From Micromonospora sp. NBC_01813 (lineage in GTDB: Bacteria; Actinomycetota; Actinomycetes; Mycobacteriales; Micromonosporaceae), in assembly GCF_035917335.1 (NCBI RefSeq), contig NZ_CP109067.1:4959001-5023000 (forward strand): a stretch of 64,000 nucleotides of DNA, written 5' to 3'. Each line of letters starts with the position of its first letter. Position 1 is the stretch's first letter. The notes below the pieces were generated by a model. That model was not told the origin of the DNA. It saw nothing but the letters and a program-made list of their open reading frames with translations, and did no database searches. The position numbers and the translations under genes are program-made. Below are positions 7,981 to 17,126 of the stretch, one piece after another.

Positions 7981-9290
7981 ACTGGCCCAGCCCGCGGACG
8001 GTACTGGCCCGTACGCGGCGGACGAGGCGGACGGCCCAGGTCCGGCCGGGCACCGAGCCCGGCCCGTTCGCCGCGCTGTCCGTTCCGGTGTTCCGGGCAC
8101 TCTGGTTCGCTGAGTTCGCCGGCGACATGGGCAACTGGATGCACACCGTCGGCGCGCAGTGGGTGATCGTCGGACACGCCAACGCGGTGCTGCTCGCGGC
8201 GCTGGTCGTGGCGGCGGCACGGATGCCGGTACTGGTGCTGTCGGTGCCCATCGGCGCGATCGCGGACTTCGTCGACCGACGCTGGCTACTGCTCGCGGCC
8301 CAGACCTTCCAGACCCTGGTGGGTGCGGCGCTCGCGGTCACCAGCCTGCTCGGCCAACTCAGCCCCACCGCCCTGCTTGTCTACACCTTGCTGCTCGGTC
8401 TCGGGTCGGCGCTGTCGACGGTCGCCTTCCAGGCCCTGGTACCGCAACTCGTCGCCCCGCCCCTGCTGCATTCAGCGGTCGCGCTCGCCCAGGTGAACCT
8501 GAACATCGCCCGGGTGCTCGGACCGGTACTCGGCGGTCTACTCGTCGCCCTGGCCGGACCGTCCGCGGTGTTCGTGCTCGACTCGTTCTCCTACCTGGTG
8601 TTCGTCATCGTGCTGTGCATCTACAAGGTCCCCGGCCGGCCAGAGCGGCCACGCCGCCCAGCCCTGCGGCGCGCGCTCTTCGATGGCATGGACTTTGTCC
8701 GGCGCTCCGTGCTGGTACGCCGAATCATGGTGCATTCACTGTTGATCGGCATCCCGTCGAGCGCCGTCTGGGCCTTGTTGCCGTCGGTGTCGACCCTGCG
8801 CCTCGGCGTCGATGCCACCGGCTATGGCCTGCTCCTCGCGGCCGCCGGTGCCGGCAGCATCCTTGGCGCCCTGCTCCTGCCCGGCCTGCGCCGGCGGGCG
8901 AGCGACAACACGATCCTGCTGCTCGGTGGCTTGGCCTCGGCCGCTGCGCTTGGCGCTCTGGGACTGGTCGAGGACGCCATCGGCGCTGCGGTGGCGATGT
9001 TCGTCTTCGGCGTCGCCTGGATGGTCATGCAGACCCCGCTGGCGGCCACCATGGCCCTGACCGCGCCCGATCCGATCCGGGGACGGGTCATGGCCCTGTT
9101 CCAGACCGTACGCATGGGCAGCCAATCGGTCGGCGCCATCGCCTGGGGTCTCGCGGCCACCGACCTCGGCATTGTCACAGCCCTCGTGCTCTCCGCCGCG
9201 GTCATGGCACTCGCCGGGCTGGTCGCGCTGTGCCTGCCGGTCGGTCCACGGCGACGCACCGCGGGGTGGCCGCCGGTCGCCGGCGGCTGA
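7977..9290 (+). CDS. MFS transporter, MFS_3 (exporter-like) type
   Basis: The GTG at 7977 overlaps the previous stop as GTGA, so the two transporters are translationally coupled. The 437-residue product starts with an Arg-rich cytoplasmic tail, followed by about 12 hydrophobic segments. The motifs FRALWFAEFAGDMGNWM and PIGAIADFVDRRWLL fit the MFS_3/EntS-like drug and siderophore exporter group. Pairing of an importer-like and an exporter-like MFS in one unit is unusual. The open frame extends further upstream inside the first gene, but that part is a shadow of it. Confidence 0.86.
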   Translation: MNWPSPRTVLARTRRTRRTAQVRPGTEPGPFAALSVPVFRALWFAEFAGDMGNWMHTVGAQWVIVGHANAVLLAALVVAAARMPVLVLSVPIGAIADFVDRRWLLLAAQTFQTLVGAALAVTSLLGQLSPTALLVYTLLLGLGSALSTVAFQALVPQLVAPPLLHSAVALAQVNLNIARVLGPVLGGLLVALAGPSAVFVLDSFSYLVFVIVLCIYKVPGRPERPRRPALRRALFDGMDFVRRSVLVRRIMVHSLLIGIPSSAVWALLPSVSTLRLGVDATGYGLLLAAAGAGSILGALLLPGLRRRASDNTILLLGGLASAAALGALGLVEDAIGAAVAMFVFGVAWMVMQTPLAATMALTAPDPIRGRVMALFQTVRMGSQSVGAIAWGLAATDLGIVTALVLSAAVMALAGLVALCLPVGPRRRTAGWPPVAGG

Positions 9291-9296
9291 CGGCGG

Positions 9297-9330
9297 GCTG
9301 CTGCGAGCTGCTGCGAGCTGCTGCGAGCTG
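9297..9330. repeat. Three tandem copies of a 10-base unit between convergent genes
   Basis: CTGCGAGCTG is repeated three times from 9301 to 9330 and is preceded by GCTG. It fills the 45 bp gap between the rightward MFS gene and the leftward ABC ATPase gene. No clear hairpin terminator was seen there. Confidence 0.7.
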
Positions 9331-9335
9331 GGACG

Positions 9336-11228
9336 TTATCCGCGGACCGCCGTGGCGCTGCCAGCGTCCAGGCTGCCGGCCTCGGGCATGACGAGGGTGT
9401 CGCGCAGCAGCATCTTCGTGTACGGGTGCTTCGGGCTGTCCAGGACCTGGTCGGCCGAGCCCGCCTCGACGACGACACCGTTCTGCAGGACGACGACCGA
9501 GTCCGCGATGGCACGCACGACGCCGATGTGGTGCGTGATGAACAGCAGGCTGAGGTTCTCCTCGATCCGCAGCTTCACCAGCAGTTCGAGCACCGATGCC
9601 TGGATCGAGACGTCCAGTGCGGAGGTGATCTCGTCACAGATCAACACGCGCGGCCGGGCGGCGAGTGCCCGGGCGATCGCGACGCGCTGCCGCTCACCGC
9701 CGCTGAGCTGCGCCGGATAGCGTGTCTCGTAGTCGGTGGGCAGCGAGACCTGCGAGAGCAGCCGGCGGACCTCCTGGCGCTGGTGCGCCGCCCCCTTGGC
9801 GATCCCGAAGGTCTCCAGCGGCCGCGAGATGATCCGGCCAATCGTGTGGCGCGGGTTCAACGATCCGTAGGGATTCTGGAAGATGTACTGGATCTCGCGG
9901 CGGGAGACCTTCGTACGGGATCCGGATCGCCACTGCATCCGGTTGCCGTCGTAGTGCAGCCGACCGTCGACCGCCTCCTTGTGCAGTCCGCTCACCGCAC
10001 GGGCCAGCGTGGTCTTGCCGCTGCCGGACTCGCCGACGAGCGCGACGCACTCGCCCTCGCGTACGGTGACGTCGACGCCGAACAGCACCTGGCTCTCGTC
10101 GTAGCGCTTGCCGTAGCTGATGTCGACGTTGCGGACGAAGAGCAGTCCCGGTTCACGGCGCTCCGGCGGCGTCCAGCGCTGGTCGGTGTCGGCGGTGCGG
10201 GAGTAGCTGGCCGCCAGTACGACGTCCGTCCGCAGGCATCGCGACGTGTGGCGGGGCCCGACCTCGACTGGTTCGGGGGTCGCCACGAGGCATTCGTCGG
10301 CAACCAGGTCGCAGCGGGCCGCGAACGGGCAGCCGATGCCGCGCTCCTTCGGGTTCAGCGGCGTTCCCGCGATCCCGACCAGCTTGCGGCGTTGCTCCAC
10401 GGTCGGCGTGGCGAGGATGAGGCGGCGGGCGTACGGGTGCGCCGAGGCGGTGAGGATTCTGCCCGCCGGGCCGTCCTCGATGATCAGCCCGGAGTACATG
10501 ACGGCGATCCTGGTGGCGATCGTCCCGACGACGGTCAGGTCGTGCGTGACGTAGACGGCGGCGACCCCCTCCTCGGCGATGACGTCGCGGATCGTGTCGA
10601 GTACGGCCGCCTGTGTCGTGACGTCCAGGCCGGTGGTCGGTTCGTCGAAGACGATGACCTTCGGCCGGTTGAGCATCGCCATCGCGATGGTGACCCGCTG
10701 CAGCTGTCCGCCGGAGAGTTGGTGTGGGAATCTCCGCAGAAACTCCTTCGTGGCCGGCAGCTTGACGCGCTCGAGTAGTTGTCGGATCCGGTCCCAGTCG
10801 GCCGATCTGCGGGTCCACCGCGACTCGCCCATGGTCTCGGCCAGCTGCATGCCGATCCGTAGCGCCGGGTTCAGGGCCGACATCGGGTCCTGCGGGACGT
10901 AGGAGATCACCCGTCCGCGGGCGCTTCGCCTCGCCGACTCGGTGGCCGCGGCCATCTCGACACCGGCCACCTTGACGGACCCGGACAGGGTCAGGTTCTC
11001 CCGGGCGAAGCCGAGCAGAGACAGTGCCAGGGTCGTCTTGCCCGAGCCGGATTCGCCCACCAGGCCGAGGACCTCACCGGCCCGCAAACCGAAATTGATT
11101 TCCCGGACGATGTCGTACGGCTCGCGGGCGTCGACCGTGACGGTCAACCCACGGACATCGAGTACGCGGTCGTCAGTGGTGGCGGTCGTGCTGCCGTGGG
11201 CCGACGAGGCGAGTGTGTCGTCGGTCAT
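9336..11228 (-). CDS. Dipeptide/oligopeptide-type ABC transporter, fused double ATPase (DppD-DppF)
   Basis: This 630-residue protein joins two complete ATPase domains. Each has Walker [10 protein letters not shown], and the signatures are LSGGQLQRV and LSGGERQRV, with Walker [13 protein letters not shown] and [12 protein letters not shown]. Each half also carries the family's C-terminal extension; in the first it holds Cys residues ([15 protein letters not shown]) as in the DppD/OppD group. It energises the permeases encoded upstream. The start ATG overlaps the stop of the ureohydrolase gene (ATGA), so it is the last gene of the leftward operon. Fusion of the normally separate D and F subunits into one chain is the notable point. 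Confidence 0.92.
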   Translation of the reverse strand: MTDDTLASSAHGSTTATTDDRVLDVRGLTVTVDAREPYDIVREINFGLRAGEVLGLVGESGSGKTTLALSLLGFARENLTLSGSVKVAGVEMAAATESARRSARGRVISYVPQDPMSALNPALRIGMQLAETMGESRWTRRSADWDRIRQLLERVKLPATKEFLRRFPHQLSGGQLQRVTIAMAMLNRPKVIVFDEPTTGLDVTTQAAVLDTIRDVIAEEGVAAVYVTHDLTVVGTIATRIAVMYSGLIIEDGPAGRILTASAHPYARRLILATPTVEQRRKLVGIAGTPLNPKERGIGCPFAARCDLVADECLVATPEPVEVGPRHTSRCLRTDVVLAASYSRTADTDQRWTPPERREPGLLFVRNVDISYGKRYDESQVLFGVDVTVREGECVALVGESGSGKTTLARAVSGLHKEAVDGRLHYDGNRMQWRSGSRTKVSRREIQYIFQNPYGSLNPRHTIGRIISRPLETFGIAKGAAHQRQEVRRLLSQVSLPTDYETRYPAQLSGGERQRVAIARALAARPRVLICDEITSALDVSIQASVLELLVKLRIEENLSLLFITHHIGVVRAIADSVVVLQNGVVVEAGSADQVLDSPKHPYTKMLLRDTLVMPEAGSLDAGSATAVRG

Positions 11229-12196
11229 CGCTTGGCCTTCGCGAACATCGCCAGGAGTTCGAAAGCGGCTACCGCGGCGGCCATCGACGTCAGCTCGGCA
11301 TGGTCGTATGCCGGTGCCACCTCGACGATGTCGGCGCCCACGATGTTCAGGTCGACCAGACCGTGCAGGATGAGCTGAAGCTCCCGGGTGGTCAGGCCAC
11401 CCGGCTCGGGGGTGCCGGTCCCGGGGGCGTGTGCGGGATCCAGCACGTCGATGTCGATGCTGACGTAGACCGGATTGTCGCCCACCCGGTCGCGCACGCG
11501 GTCGATCGCGTCGTCGACGCCCCGGCGCGCGATGTCCAACGTCGAGACGATGGCGAAGCCCAGCCGCCGGTCCTCGTCGAAGTCGTGCGGGCTGTAGACG
11601 TAGTTGCGGATCCCTACGTGCGCGGAGCTGTCCAGGGCGAGGATGCCCTCCTCGGCGGCCCGCCGAAACGGTGTGCCGTGCGTGTACCTCGCGCCGAAGT
11701 AGCTGTCCCACGTGTCCAGATGGGCGTCGAAGTGCACCAGCGAGATCGGCCCGTGCTGGGCGTGGGCCGCGCGCAGCAACGGGAGCGCGATCGTGTGATC
11801 GCCACCGATAGTGATGATCTTGGACACCTGGTCGTAGAGCGCCGTCGCGGCGACCTGAACCTCGGCCACGGCTTCCTCGATGTCGAACGGGTTGACCGCC
11901 ACGTCGCCGGCGTCGGCGAGCTGCAGCACCTTCCACGGTTCGACGTCGAGCGCCGGGTGGTAGCTGCGCAGCAACTTGGAACCGGCACGGATCGCCTGCG
12001 GCCCGAAGCGGGCGCCGGGACGGTACGAGACGCCGCTGTCGAACGGTACGCCGAGGATCGCCACGTCCGCGCGGGAGACGTCCTGCAGGCGGGGCAGTCG
12101 GGCGAAGGTGTCCGGGCCGGCGTAGCGGGGGACCCTGGTTGCGTCGGGCGGGCCGACGGGCAGGCCCGACTCCCCGGGTCGCGACTCGTCACTCAC
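11225..12196 (-). CDS. Arginase/agmatinase-family ureohydrolase
   Basis: The 323-residue product carries the full binuclear manganese signature of the family: [15 protein letters not shown] and [19 protein letters not shown]. These enzymes hydrolyse a guanidino group to urea plus an amine (agmatine, guanidinobutyrate, guanidinopropionate, arginine); the sequence alone does not tell which. I prefer the GTG at 12196, 7 bases after AGGAG, over the longer start at 12220. It is embedded between the permease gene and the ATPase gene of a peptide-type importer, so its substrate is probably what that importer brings in. Confidence 0.88.
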   Translation of the reverse strand: MSDESRPGESGLPVGPPDATRVPRYAGPDTFARLPRLQDVSRADVAILGVPFDSGVSYRPGARFGPQAIRAGSKLLRSYHPALDVEPWKVLQLADAGDVAVNPFDIEEAVAEVQVAATALYDQVSKIITIGGDHTIALPLLRAAHAQHGPISLVHFDAHLDTWDSYFGARYTHGTPFRRAAEEGILALDSSAHVGIRNYVYSPHDFDEDRRLGFAIVSTLDIARRGVDDAIDRVRDRVGDNPVYVSIDIDVLDPAHAPGTGTPEPGGLTTRELQLILHGLVDLNIVGADIVEVAPAYDHAELTSMAAAVAAFELLAMFAKAKR

Positions 12197-12256
12197 TGCC
12201 ACACTCCTTCCACACGCCACTCACAGTCACTGTCATGACTCCTTTCCACCCGGCAC

Positions 12257-13153
12257 TCACCGGCCGTCCGCCCCGGCCGCGGCCACCGCGAGGCCGTCGC
12301 TGACCAGGTTGGCGCCGACGGTGACGACGATGATCGCGATGACCGGCAGCAGTACCGCCATTGGCGTCGTGAGCAGGCCGGCCTGGTTCTCCTGGATCAT
12401 CAGGCCCCAGTCCGCAGCCGGCGGCTTGACGCCGAGACCGAGGTAGTTCAGGCCGGCGACGGAGCCGAGCGAGAGGGTGTAGCGCTGCCCCGTCTCGACC
12501 GACAACGGCACGAGGATGTTCGGCAGGATCTCCGAGAAGAGGATGCGGCGGGTGGGTGTGCCCGTCGCCTCGCTGTAGCGGACGTAGTCGGACTCGGCGA
12601 CGCCGACCGTCGCGGAGCGCACCACCCGCGCGGTGTGTGGGAACAGGCCGACGCCGACGGCGACGACGAGGACCCAGGTCTGGGCACCGGCAACCGTGAT
12701 GACCATGAGCGAGAAGGCCAACCCGGGGAAGGCCATCATCAGGTCGACGAAGCGCATGAGGGTCTCGTCGACAGCTTTCTTGGTGTAGCCGGCGATGAGT
12801 CCGATGGTGGTACCCACGACGACGCCCAGGATCGTCGCGAGTGCGCTGACGATGAGCAGGTCGCGGCCTCCCGCGAGGAATCGCGTCCAGACGTCGCGGC
12901 CGATCCGGTCGGTGCCGAAGAGCGCTTCGCCGCCCGGCCCGGAGAACGGTATGCCAACGAACTCGGTGGTCGAGAATGGTGCGAAGAACGGCCCGACTAT
13001 CGCGAAGAGCACGACGGCGAGCACGGCCGCCAGGCCTATCCGGGTCCGGCCGAGTTTCAGCGCCCGCCGGACGAAGCCTCGCTGGCGCGCCACTGGCAAA
13101 CGGACACCTGTCGCGATTTGTCCGACGGCAGGGTCGACAACTTTTGTCGTCAT
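12257..13153 (-). CDS. Dipeptide-type ABC transporter permease (DppC-like)
   Basis: The 298-residue product has an N-terminal helix (LAAVLAVVLFAIVGPF), a periplasmic stretch with FGTDRIGRDVWTRFLAGG typical of DppC/OppC, and about five further membrane segments. The EAA-like cytoplasmic loop is SEATGTPTRRILFSEILPN. Start ATG at 13153 follows TGAGG and lies 7 bp after the DppB stop. It forms the heterodimeric channel with the upstream permease. Confidence 0.9.
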   Translation of the reverse strand: MTTKVVDPAVGQIATGVRLPVARQRGFVRRALKLGRTRIGLAAVLAVVLFAIVGPFFAPFSTTEFVGIPFSGPGGEALFGTDRIGRDVWTRFLAGGRDLLIVSALATILGVVVGTTIGLIAGYTKKAVDETLMRFVDLMMAFPGLAFSLMVITVAGAQTWVLVVAVGVGLFPHTARVVRSATVGVAESDYVRYSEATGTPTRRILFSEILPNILVPLSVETGQRYTLSLGSVAGLNYLGLGVKPPAADWGLMIQENQAGLLTTPMAVLLPVIAIIVVTVGANLVSDGLAVAAAGADGR

Positions 13154-13160
13154 CGGGACC

Positions 13161-14114
13161 TCACATTCTCGTCCGCAGGCGAGGGGTGACAATCATGACG
13201 GCGAGGTCCGTCAACAGGTTCAACACGATGGTGAAGAAGGCCAGGATCACGACCAGGGTCTGGATGACCGGGAAGTCGCGGCGACCGACCCCCTGGATCA
13301 GTTCGTACCCGACGCCGGGATAGGAGAACACCGTCTCGACGATGATCGTGCCCCCGGAGAGAAATACCAGCGTCAGGCCGAAGGCCTGGACGATCGGGCC
13401 GAGGCACATGCGCAGGGCATGCCGGAAGATGACGGTGCGTTCGGGCAGTCCCTTGAGCCGGGCGACCATCACGGCATCGCTCTCCAGCGCCTCGATCATC
13501 GCGGCCCGCACCATGCGTACCGGGTAGGGGATCAGCCCGAGTACCGAGGCGAGGACGGGCAGCGCGAAGAGGTCGAGCTGGCTCCAGACGGAGGCGTTGG
13601 GATTGAAGATGCTCGAGCCCGGGAATATTCTGAAGACGTTCGTTGCCAGGAAGTAGATCGTCAGAACGGCGATGGCGAAGCCGGGCATCGCGGCGAGGCT
13701 GAGGGTCAGGAACGAAGCGACGCTGTCCGCCAGGCGACCGGAGTGCACGGCGCTGTACACTCCGATCACCGTGGAGATCGGGATGACGAGAATCATCACG
13801 AACAGGGTCAGGAGCGCCGTGTAGTAGATGGCACTACCGAGCAGTTCCGAGATGGGATACGGCGACATGAGGGAGTTGCCCCAGTCGAAGGTGACCAATC
13901 CCTTGAACCAGCTGGCGTACTGCGCGAGTAGCGACTGATCCAACTGCATCTCGCGAGTCATCGCGTCCCACTGCTCCTGCGTGTACTCGTCGCCGAGCGC
14001 GATGAGACGCGGGTCGCCAGGAAGGACGTGCAGCACCGCGAAGATCACGACGGAGATCAACCAGAGGGTGATCACTCCGCTGACCAGTCGGCGAAGCAGG
14101 ATCGATCGGATCAT
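13161..14114 (-). CDS. Dipeptide-type ABC transporter permease (DppB-like)
   Basis: The 317-residue product begins MIRSILLRRLVSGVITLWL and contains VLPGDPR, which is characteristic of DppB/OppB. About six membrane segments follow, with the EAA-like loop ARLKGLPERTVIFRHALRM. ATG at 14114 has a GGTGG just upstream; an ATG at 14126 in the same frame is possible but lacks a binding site. It lies between the binding protein gene and the DppC gene in one operon. Confidence 0.9.
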   Translation of the reverse strand: MIRSILLRRLVSGVITLWLISVVIFAVLHVLPGDPRLIALGDEYTQEQWDAMTREMQLDQSLLAQYASWFKGLVTFDWGNSLMSPYPISELLGSAIYYTALLTLFVMILVIPISTVIGVYSAVHSGRLADSVASFLTLSLAAMPGFAIAVLTIYFLATNVFRIFPGSSIFNPNASVWSQLDLFALPVLASVLGLIPYPVRMVRAAMIEALESDAVMVARLKGLPERTVIFRHALRMCLGPIVQAFGLTLVFLSGGTIIVETVFSYPGVGYELIQGVGRRDFPVIQTLVVILAFFTIVLNLLTDLAVMIVTPRLRTRM

Positions 14115-14142
14115 GACGCCACCCATCGGAGGAGGGGTACTG

Positions 14143-15708
14143 CTAGCCTTCGAGCCACATGAGTCGGTAGCGCCAGCTGCCGAGGTTCCAGCCGTTGGAC
14201 TCCATCGGGATTACGCCCTTGACCTTGTCCGTGGTCAGGTCGACGTTGCTCTTGAAGGAGTGGATGATGTCCGGGCCCGACTCGTGGAGCTTCGTCAACA
14301 ACTGGCCGGCGTACTCGGCCTGCTGTGCTTCATCGGTGGTGCTCAGCAGCTGGTTGTAGATCTGGTCGCCCTCGGCGTCCGACCACCAGCTCTCGTTGGA
14401 CCGACCGCCCTCGCTCCAACGCTGCGACCAGGAACCGCCGACGAGTCCGGCCGCCCAGTAGTTCTGCTTGAACTGGTCTTCCTTGTGGTTGGCGCTCCAC
14501 GTCGCGGCGTCCTGGATGTTGATGTTCACCGTGACACCGGCGGCCTTGGCCTGTTCGGCGTAGACCTGCGCGGAGTTGACCATGCCGCCGTTCTGGGCGC
14601 TCGTGTTGAGGGTGACCGTCAGGTCTTCGTAGCCGGCGTTGCGCAGCAGGCTCTTTGCCTGCTCGATGTCCTGCTCGCGCTGCGGCAGGTCCGGGTAGCC
14701 CGGGTCGCCGGGGCACGGCATGTCGTTGGCGATCTCACCCAGGCCGCTGTAGGCCTGCTGCACCATCTGCTCGCGGTCGATGAGCAGCTTCATGGCGAGA
14801 CGGACGTTGGGGTCACTGAACGGTGCCGAGTCCACCCGCATCGTGATCGGCTGGTAGAAGCCAGACTTCGTGATCACGGTGGTGAAACCGCTCGGCGGCA
14901 GTTGGGGGATGAGCGTGGAGTCGACACCGTCGATCGCGTCGACCTGGCCGGCGAGCAGCGCGGCCATCCGCGGCGTGTTGTCGGCGAAGTCGATGATCTC
15001 GAGCTCGTCGAGGTACGGCTGCCCCTCCCGCCAGTAGTTCGGGAAGGCGGTGTAGGTGGAGCGCGCGCCGGCCTGGAAGCTCTGCATGACCCACGGCCCG
15101 GTGCCAACCGGCTTGGCCGGGTCGAAGTCGGTGGGCAGGATGCTGGTCTGCGACGACCCCCAGCGGGTGGGCAGCAGCGAGTCCGGGGCCTTCAGGGTGA
15201 GTTCGACCGTGAGGTCGTCGAGCTTCTTGATGCCGTTGATGTCGATCGACGCCAGCGAGGACGCCGCACGGCCCGGGTTGGTCGGGTCCAGGATGCGCTG
15301 CAGCGAGAAGATGAGATCGTCGGCGGTCAGCGACTTGCCGTGGTGGAACTCGACCCCGCTGCGCAGGCGAATGGTCGCCACCGTGGCGTTGGCGTTCATT
15401 TCGAACGACTCGGCCAACGCCAACTCGCTGCGATAGGGCAGATCCGGCGCGAGGAGCGCGAGGCTGTCGGCGATCTGCTGGCCACGGCCCTGGTCGGTGT
15501 CCGACGAGGTGAAGTGCGGGTCGTAGATGTTGCCGGAACTGCCGATCACGCCGACGCGCAGTAGGCCACCCTTGCGGGGCGTCCCTGGCGAGGCGCCGGC
15601 GGAGGACGATGGCGAGGGTGAGTCACTGCTGCAGGCGGCGGTGGCCGCGAGACCAACCATGCCGACACCCGCTACCAGTATCGAACGGCGGCTGAGTCTA
15701 TTACTCAT
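14143..15708 (-). CDS. Extracellular solute-binding lipoprotein, family 5 (Dpp/Opp type)
   Basis: The 521-residue product has a signal peptide with Arg-Arg (SNRLSRRSILVAG) and a lipobox ending in LAATAAC, so Cys26 should be lipid-anchored after cleavage. The mature part matches the SBP_bac_5 fold: GGLLRVGVIGSSG near the start, RLRSGVEFHHGKSLTADDL in the first lobe, and AMKLLIDREQMVQQAYSGLG in the middle. It delivers the substrate to the DppBC permeases encoded next. GGAAGG lies at good distance before ATG. The family binds peptides, nickel, opines or cellobiose, so the ligand is open. Confidence 0.92.
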   Translation of the reverse strand: MSNRLSRRSILVAGVGMVGLAATAACSSDSPSPSSSAGASPGTPRKGGLLRVGVIGSSGNIYDPHFTSSDTDQGRGQQIADSLALLAPDLPYRSELALAESFEMNANATVATIRLRSGVEFHHGKSLTADDLIFSLQRILDPTNPGRAASSLASIDINGIKKLDDLTVELTLKAPDSLLPTRWGSSQTSILPTDFDPAKPVGTGPWVMQSFQAGARSTYTAFPNYWREGQPYLDELEIIDFADNTPRMAALLAGQVDAIDGVDSTLIPQLPPSGFTTVITKSGFYQPITMRVDSAPFSDPNVRLAMKLLIDREQMVQQAYSGLGEIANDMPCPGDPGYPDLPQREQDIEQAKSLLRNAGYEDLTVTLNTSAQNGGMVNSAQVYAEQAKAAGVTVNINIQDAATWSANHKEDQFKQNYWAAGLVGGSWSQRWSEGGRSNESWWSDAEGDQIYNQLLSTTDEAQQAEYAGQLLTKLHESGPDIIHSFKSNVDLTTDKVKGVIPMESNGWNLGSWRYRLMWLEG

Positions 15709-15762
15709 GGGATACCTTCCTATGGGGGTGCTAGTCGGTGAGACTGCTGAAGGTTTCGGGGG

Positions 15763-16734
15763 TCAGGCAGGGGCTATCTGCTCCAGAACGTCGAGGTTTC
15801 GGGCTCCGTCTTCGCCCGTCGCGTACGCGACGTCCTCGCCCAGGAACGCGGCTGTCACCGTTGCCAGCTGCGCCTGCGCGGAATGGGGGGTCTCGCCGGT
15901 GATGTCTTCCGTACCGCCGTCGACGTGGTGCAACATGACCTGGCCCTGCCCGGTCGGCGACGTGTCGGTGGCGATGAGTGCGCCCTGCGTGCCGATCACC
16001 TCGACGACGGTGGTCGGTCGGTAGTAACTCGCCGTCGCGGTGAGGGTCGCCAGCACGTCGCCGGAGAACCGCAGCGCCGCGACGGCGAGATCCTCGGTCT
16101 CGTACCCGCGTTGGGCGGCGGTGAGGCCGCTTGCGGATTCCACCTCGCCGAGCAGCATCCGGAGCAGGTCGAGGTGGTGGGTGCCGATGTCGGCCAGCAC
16201 CCCCCAGCGCGCGGTGTCCTTGTGGCCGCGCCAGGTCTTGGGTGCCGAGTCACGCCGCATGCCGTAGAGGCTCCGGGCGGTCACGATCCGCCCGATCGCA
16301 CCAGCGGCGATCAGCTCGCGCATCCGCAGGTGCCCGGGGACGTAGCGGGCCTGGTAGCCGGTGGCAAGCTTGACCCCTGCGGCCTGGGCCAGTTTGACCA
16401 GCTCCCAGCCCTCTGCGGCGGTGAGGGCCAGCGGCTTCTCCAGCAGGACGTGCTTGCCGTGCTGGATCGCCCGCGTGGCGTGTTCGAAGTGCAGGAAGCT
16501 ACTGGAGGCGATCCAGACGGCGTCAAGGTCGGGGTCAGCCAGCAGAGCGTCGATGTCGCCGTAGCCGCGAGGGATGGCTGCGCCGGCCGCGAATGCCGCG
16601 GCCCGTTCCTCGCTGCTGCTGGCGACTGCGAGCAGCCGCGCGGCCGGGGTCTGGGTGACCGCTGGAACGCAGACGCGTGCGGCGTAGCCGGACGTGCCGA
16701 CCAGGCCCCACCGGAGGTTCGGCGTTGCTCCCAT
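15763..16734 (-). CDS. Gfo/Idh/MocA-family NAD(P)-dependent oxidoreductase
   Basis: The 323-residue product has an N-terminal Rossmann domain (LRWGLVGTSGYAARVCVPAV) and the family's active-site motif EKPLALT after HGKHVLLEKP. The C-terminal Gfo/Idh domain carries a DIGTHHLDLLRMLLGE motif with catalytic-region His residues. Members oxidise or reduce hydroxyl groups of sugars, inositols, rhizopines and amino-sugars. I chose ATG at 16734 with GGGAG upstream; the longer frame would run across the promoter and operator. It is the first gene of the leftward importer operon, 54 bp before the binding protein gene. Confidence 0.88.
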   Translation of the reverse strand: MGATPNLRWGLVGTSGYAARVCVPAVTQTPAARLLAVASSSEERAAAFAAGAAIPRGYGDIDALLADPDLDAVWIASSSFLHFEHATRAIQHGKHVLLEKPLALTAAEGWELVKLAQAAGVKLATGYQARYVPGHLRMRELIAAGAIGRIVTARSLYGMRRDSAPKTWRGHKDTARWGVLADIGTHHLDLLRMLLGEVESASGLTAAQRGYETEDLAVAALRFSGDVLATLTATASYYRPTTVVEVIGTQGALIATDTSPTGQGQVMLHHVDGGTEDITGETPHSAQAQLATVTAAFLGEDVAYATGEDGARNLDVLEQIAPA

Positions 16735-16746
16735 CTCCGCTCCCAA

Positions 16747-16783
16747 CGTTGTGCATAATCGATTGCGCCGATCCTGAGCGCAA
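16747..16783 (-). promoter_or_regulatory. Promoter and GntR-type element of the Gfo/Idh-Dpp operon (site 3)
   Basis: Read leftward, TTGCGC (16778-16783) and GATTAT (16755-16760) are 17 bases apart, a good -35/-10 pair. The element CGTTGTGCATAATCGATT overlaps the -10 and shares TTGTGCATA with sites 1 and 2. The position is 13 bp from the ATG at its nearest edge, so a bound repressor would block transcription. Confidence 0.6.
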
Positions 16784-17029
16784 AACGGCACGTGGCGCAA
16801 GGCGCGTAACGCACTACTAACCTGGCGGCCAGGTTGTTAACGTGCCGGACTCTTTTGGCCACGGTCGGCACGGACGCGTGCCAGCGCATCGGCTCTCAGC
16901 TCGGCGCCGACGGGGCAGTCGACAGCAGAGACCCCCAGGCCAGCGGCCTCAGCGCGGTCGCGCCAGTCGAGACCCAGCACCGCGCCCGACCCGGCCGCGA
17001 CGACAGGTCGCCGAGTCCGCCGGACTCCC

Positions 17030-17083
17030 TTGCGAAGCGACGCAGCGCCTGTGCATACTGTCCCCACCGATAATGCATAATCG
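17030..17083 (+). promoter_or_regulatory. Candidate promoter and two GntR-type elements before the ABC exporter (site 4)
   Basis: TTGCGA (17030-17035) and CATACT (17054-17059) are 18 bases apart and may be a promoter. TGTGCATAC (17050-17058) covers the -10. A second, nearly palindromic element, ATAATGCATAATCG, lies at 17070-17083. The second matches site 3 over ATAATCGA. Promoter assignment is tentative. Confidence 0.45.
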
Positions 17084-17126
17084 ACAACGGTCGCCGTCGG
17101 TGGCCGCGTTGCTCGCGAGGGAGATC

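Noticed and set aside
11229-11936. N-terminal extension of the double ATPase
   Set aside because: It is out-of-frame DNA of the ureohydrolase gene. The ATG at 11228 is coupled to the ureohydrolase stop.
16842-17126. Upstream extension of the DrrA-like ATPase
   Set aside because: It would run through the candidate promoter and operator. Composition is Arg/Gly/Pro-rich, and the ATG at 17127 has a good binding site.
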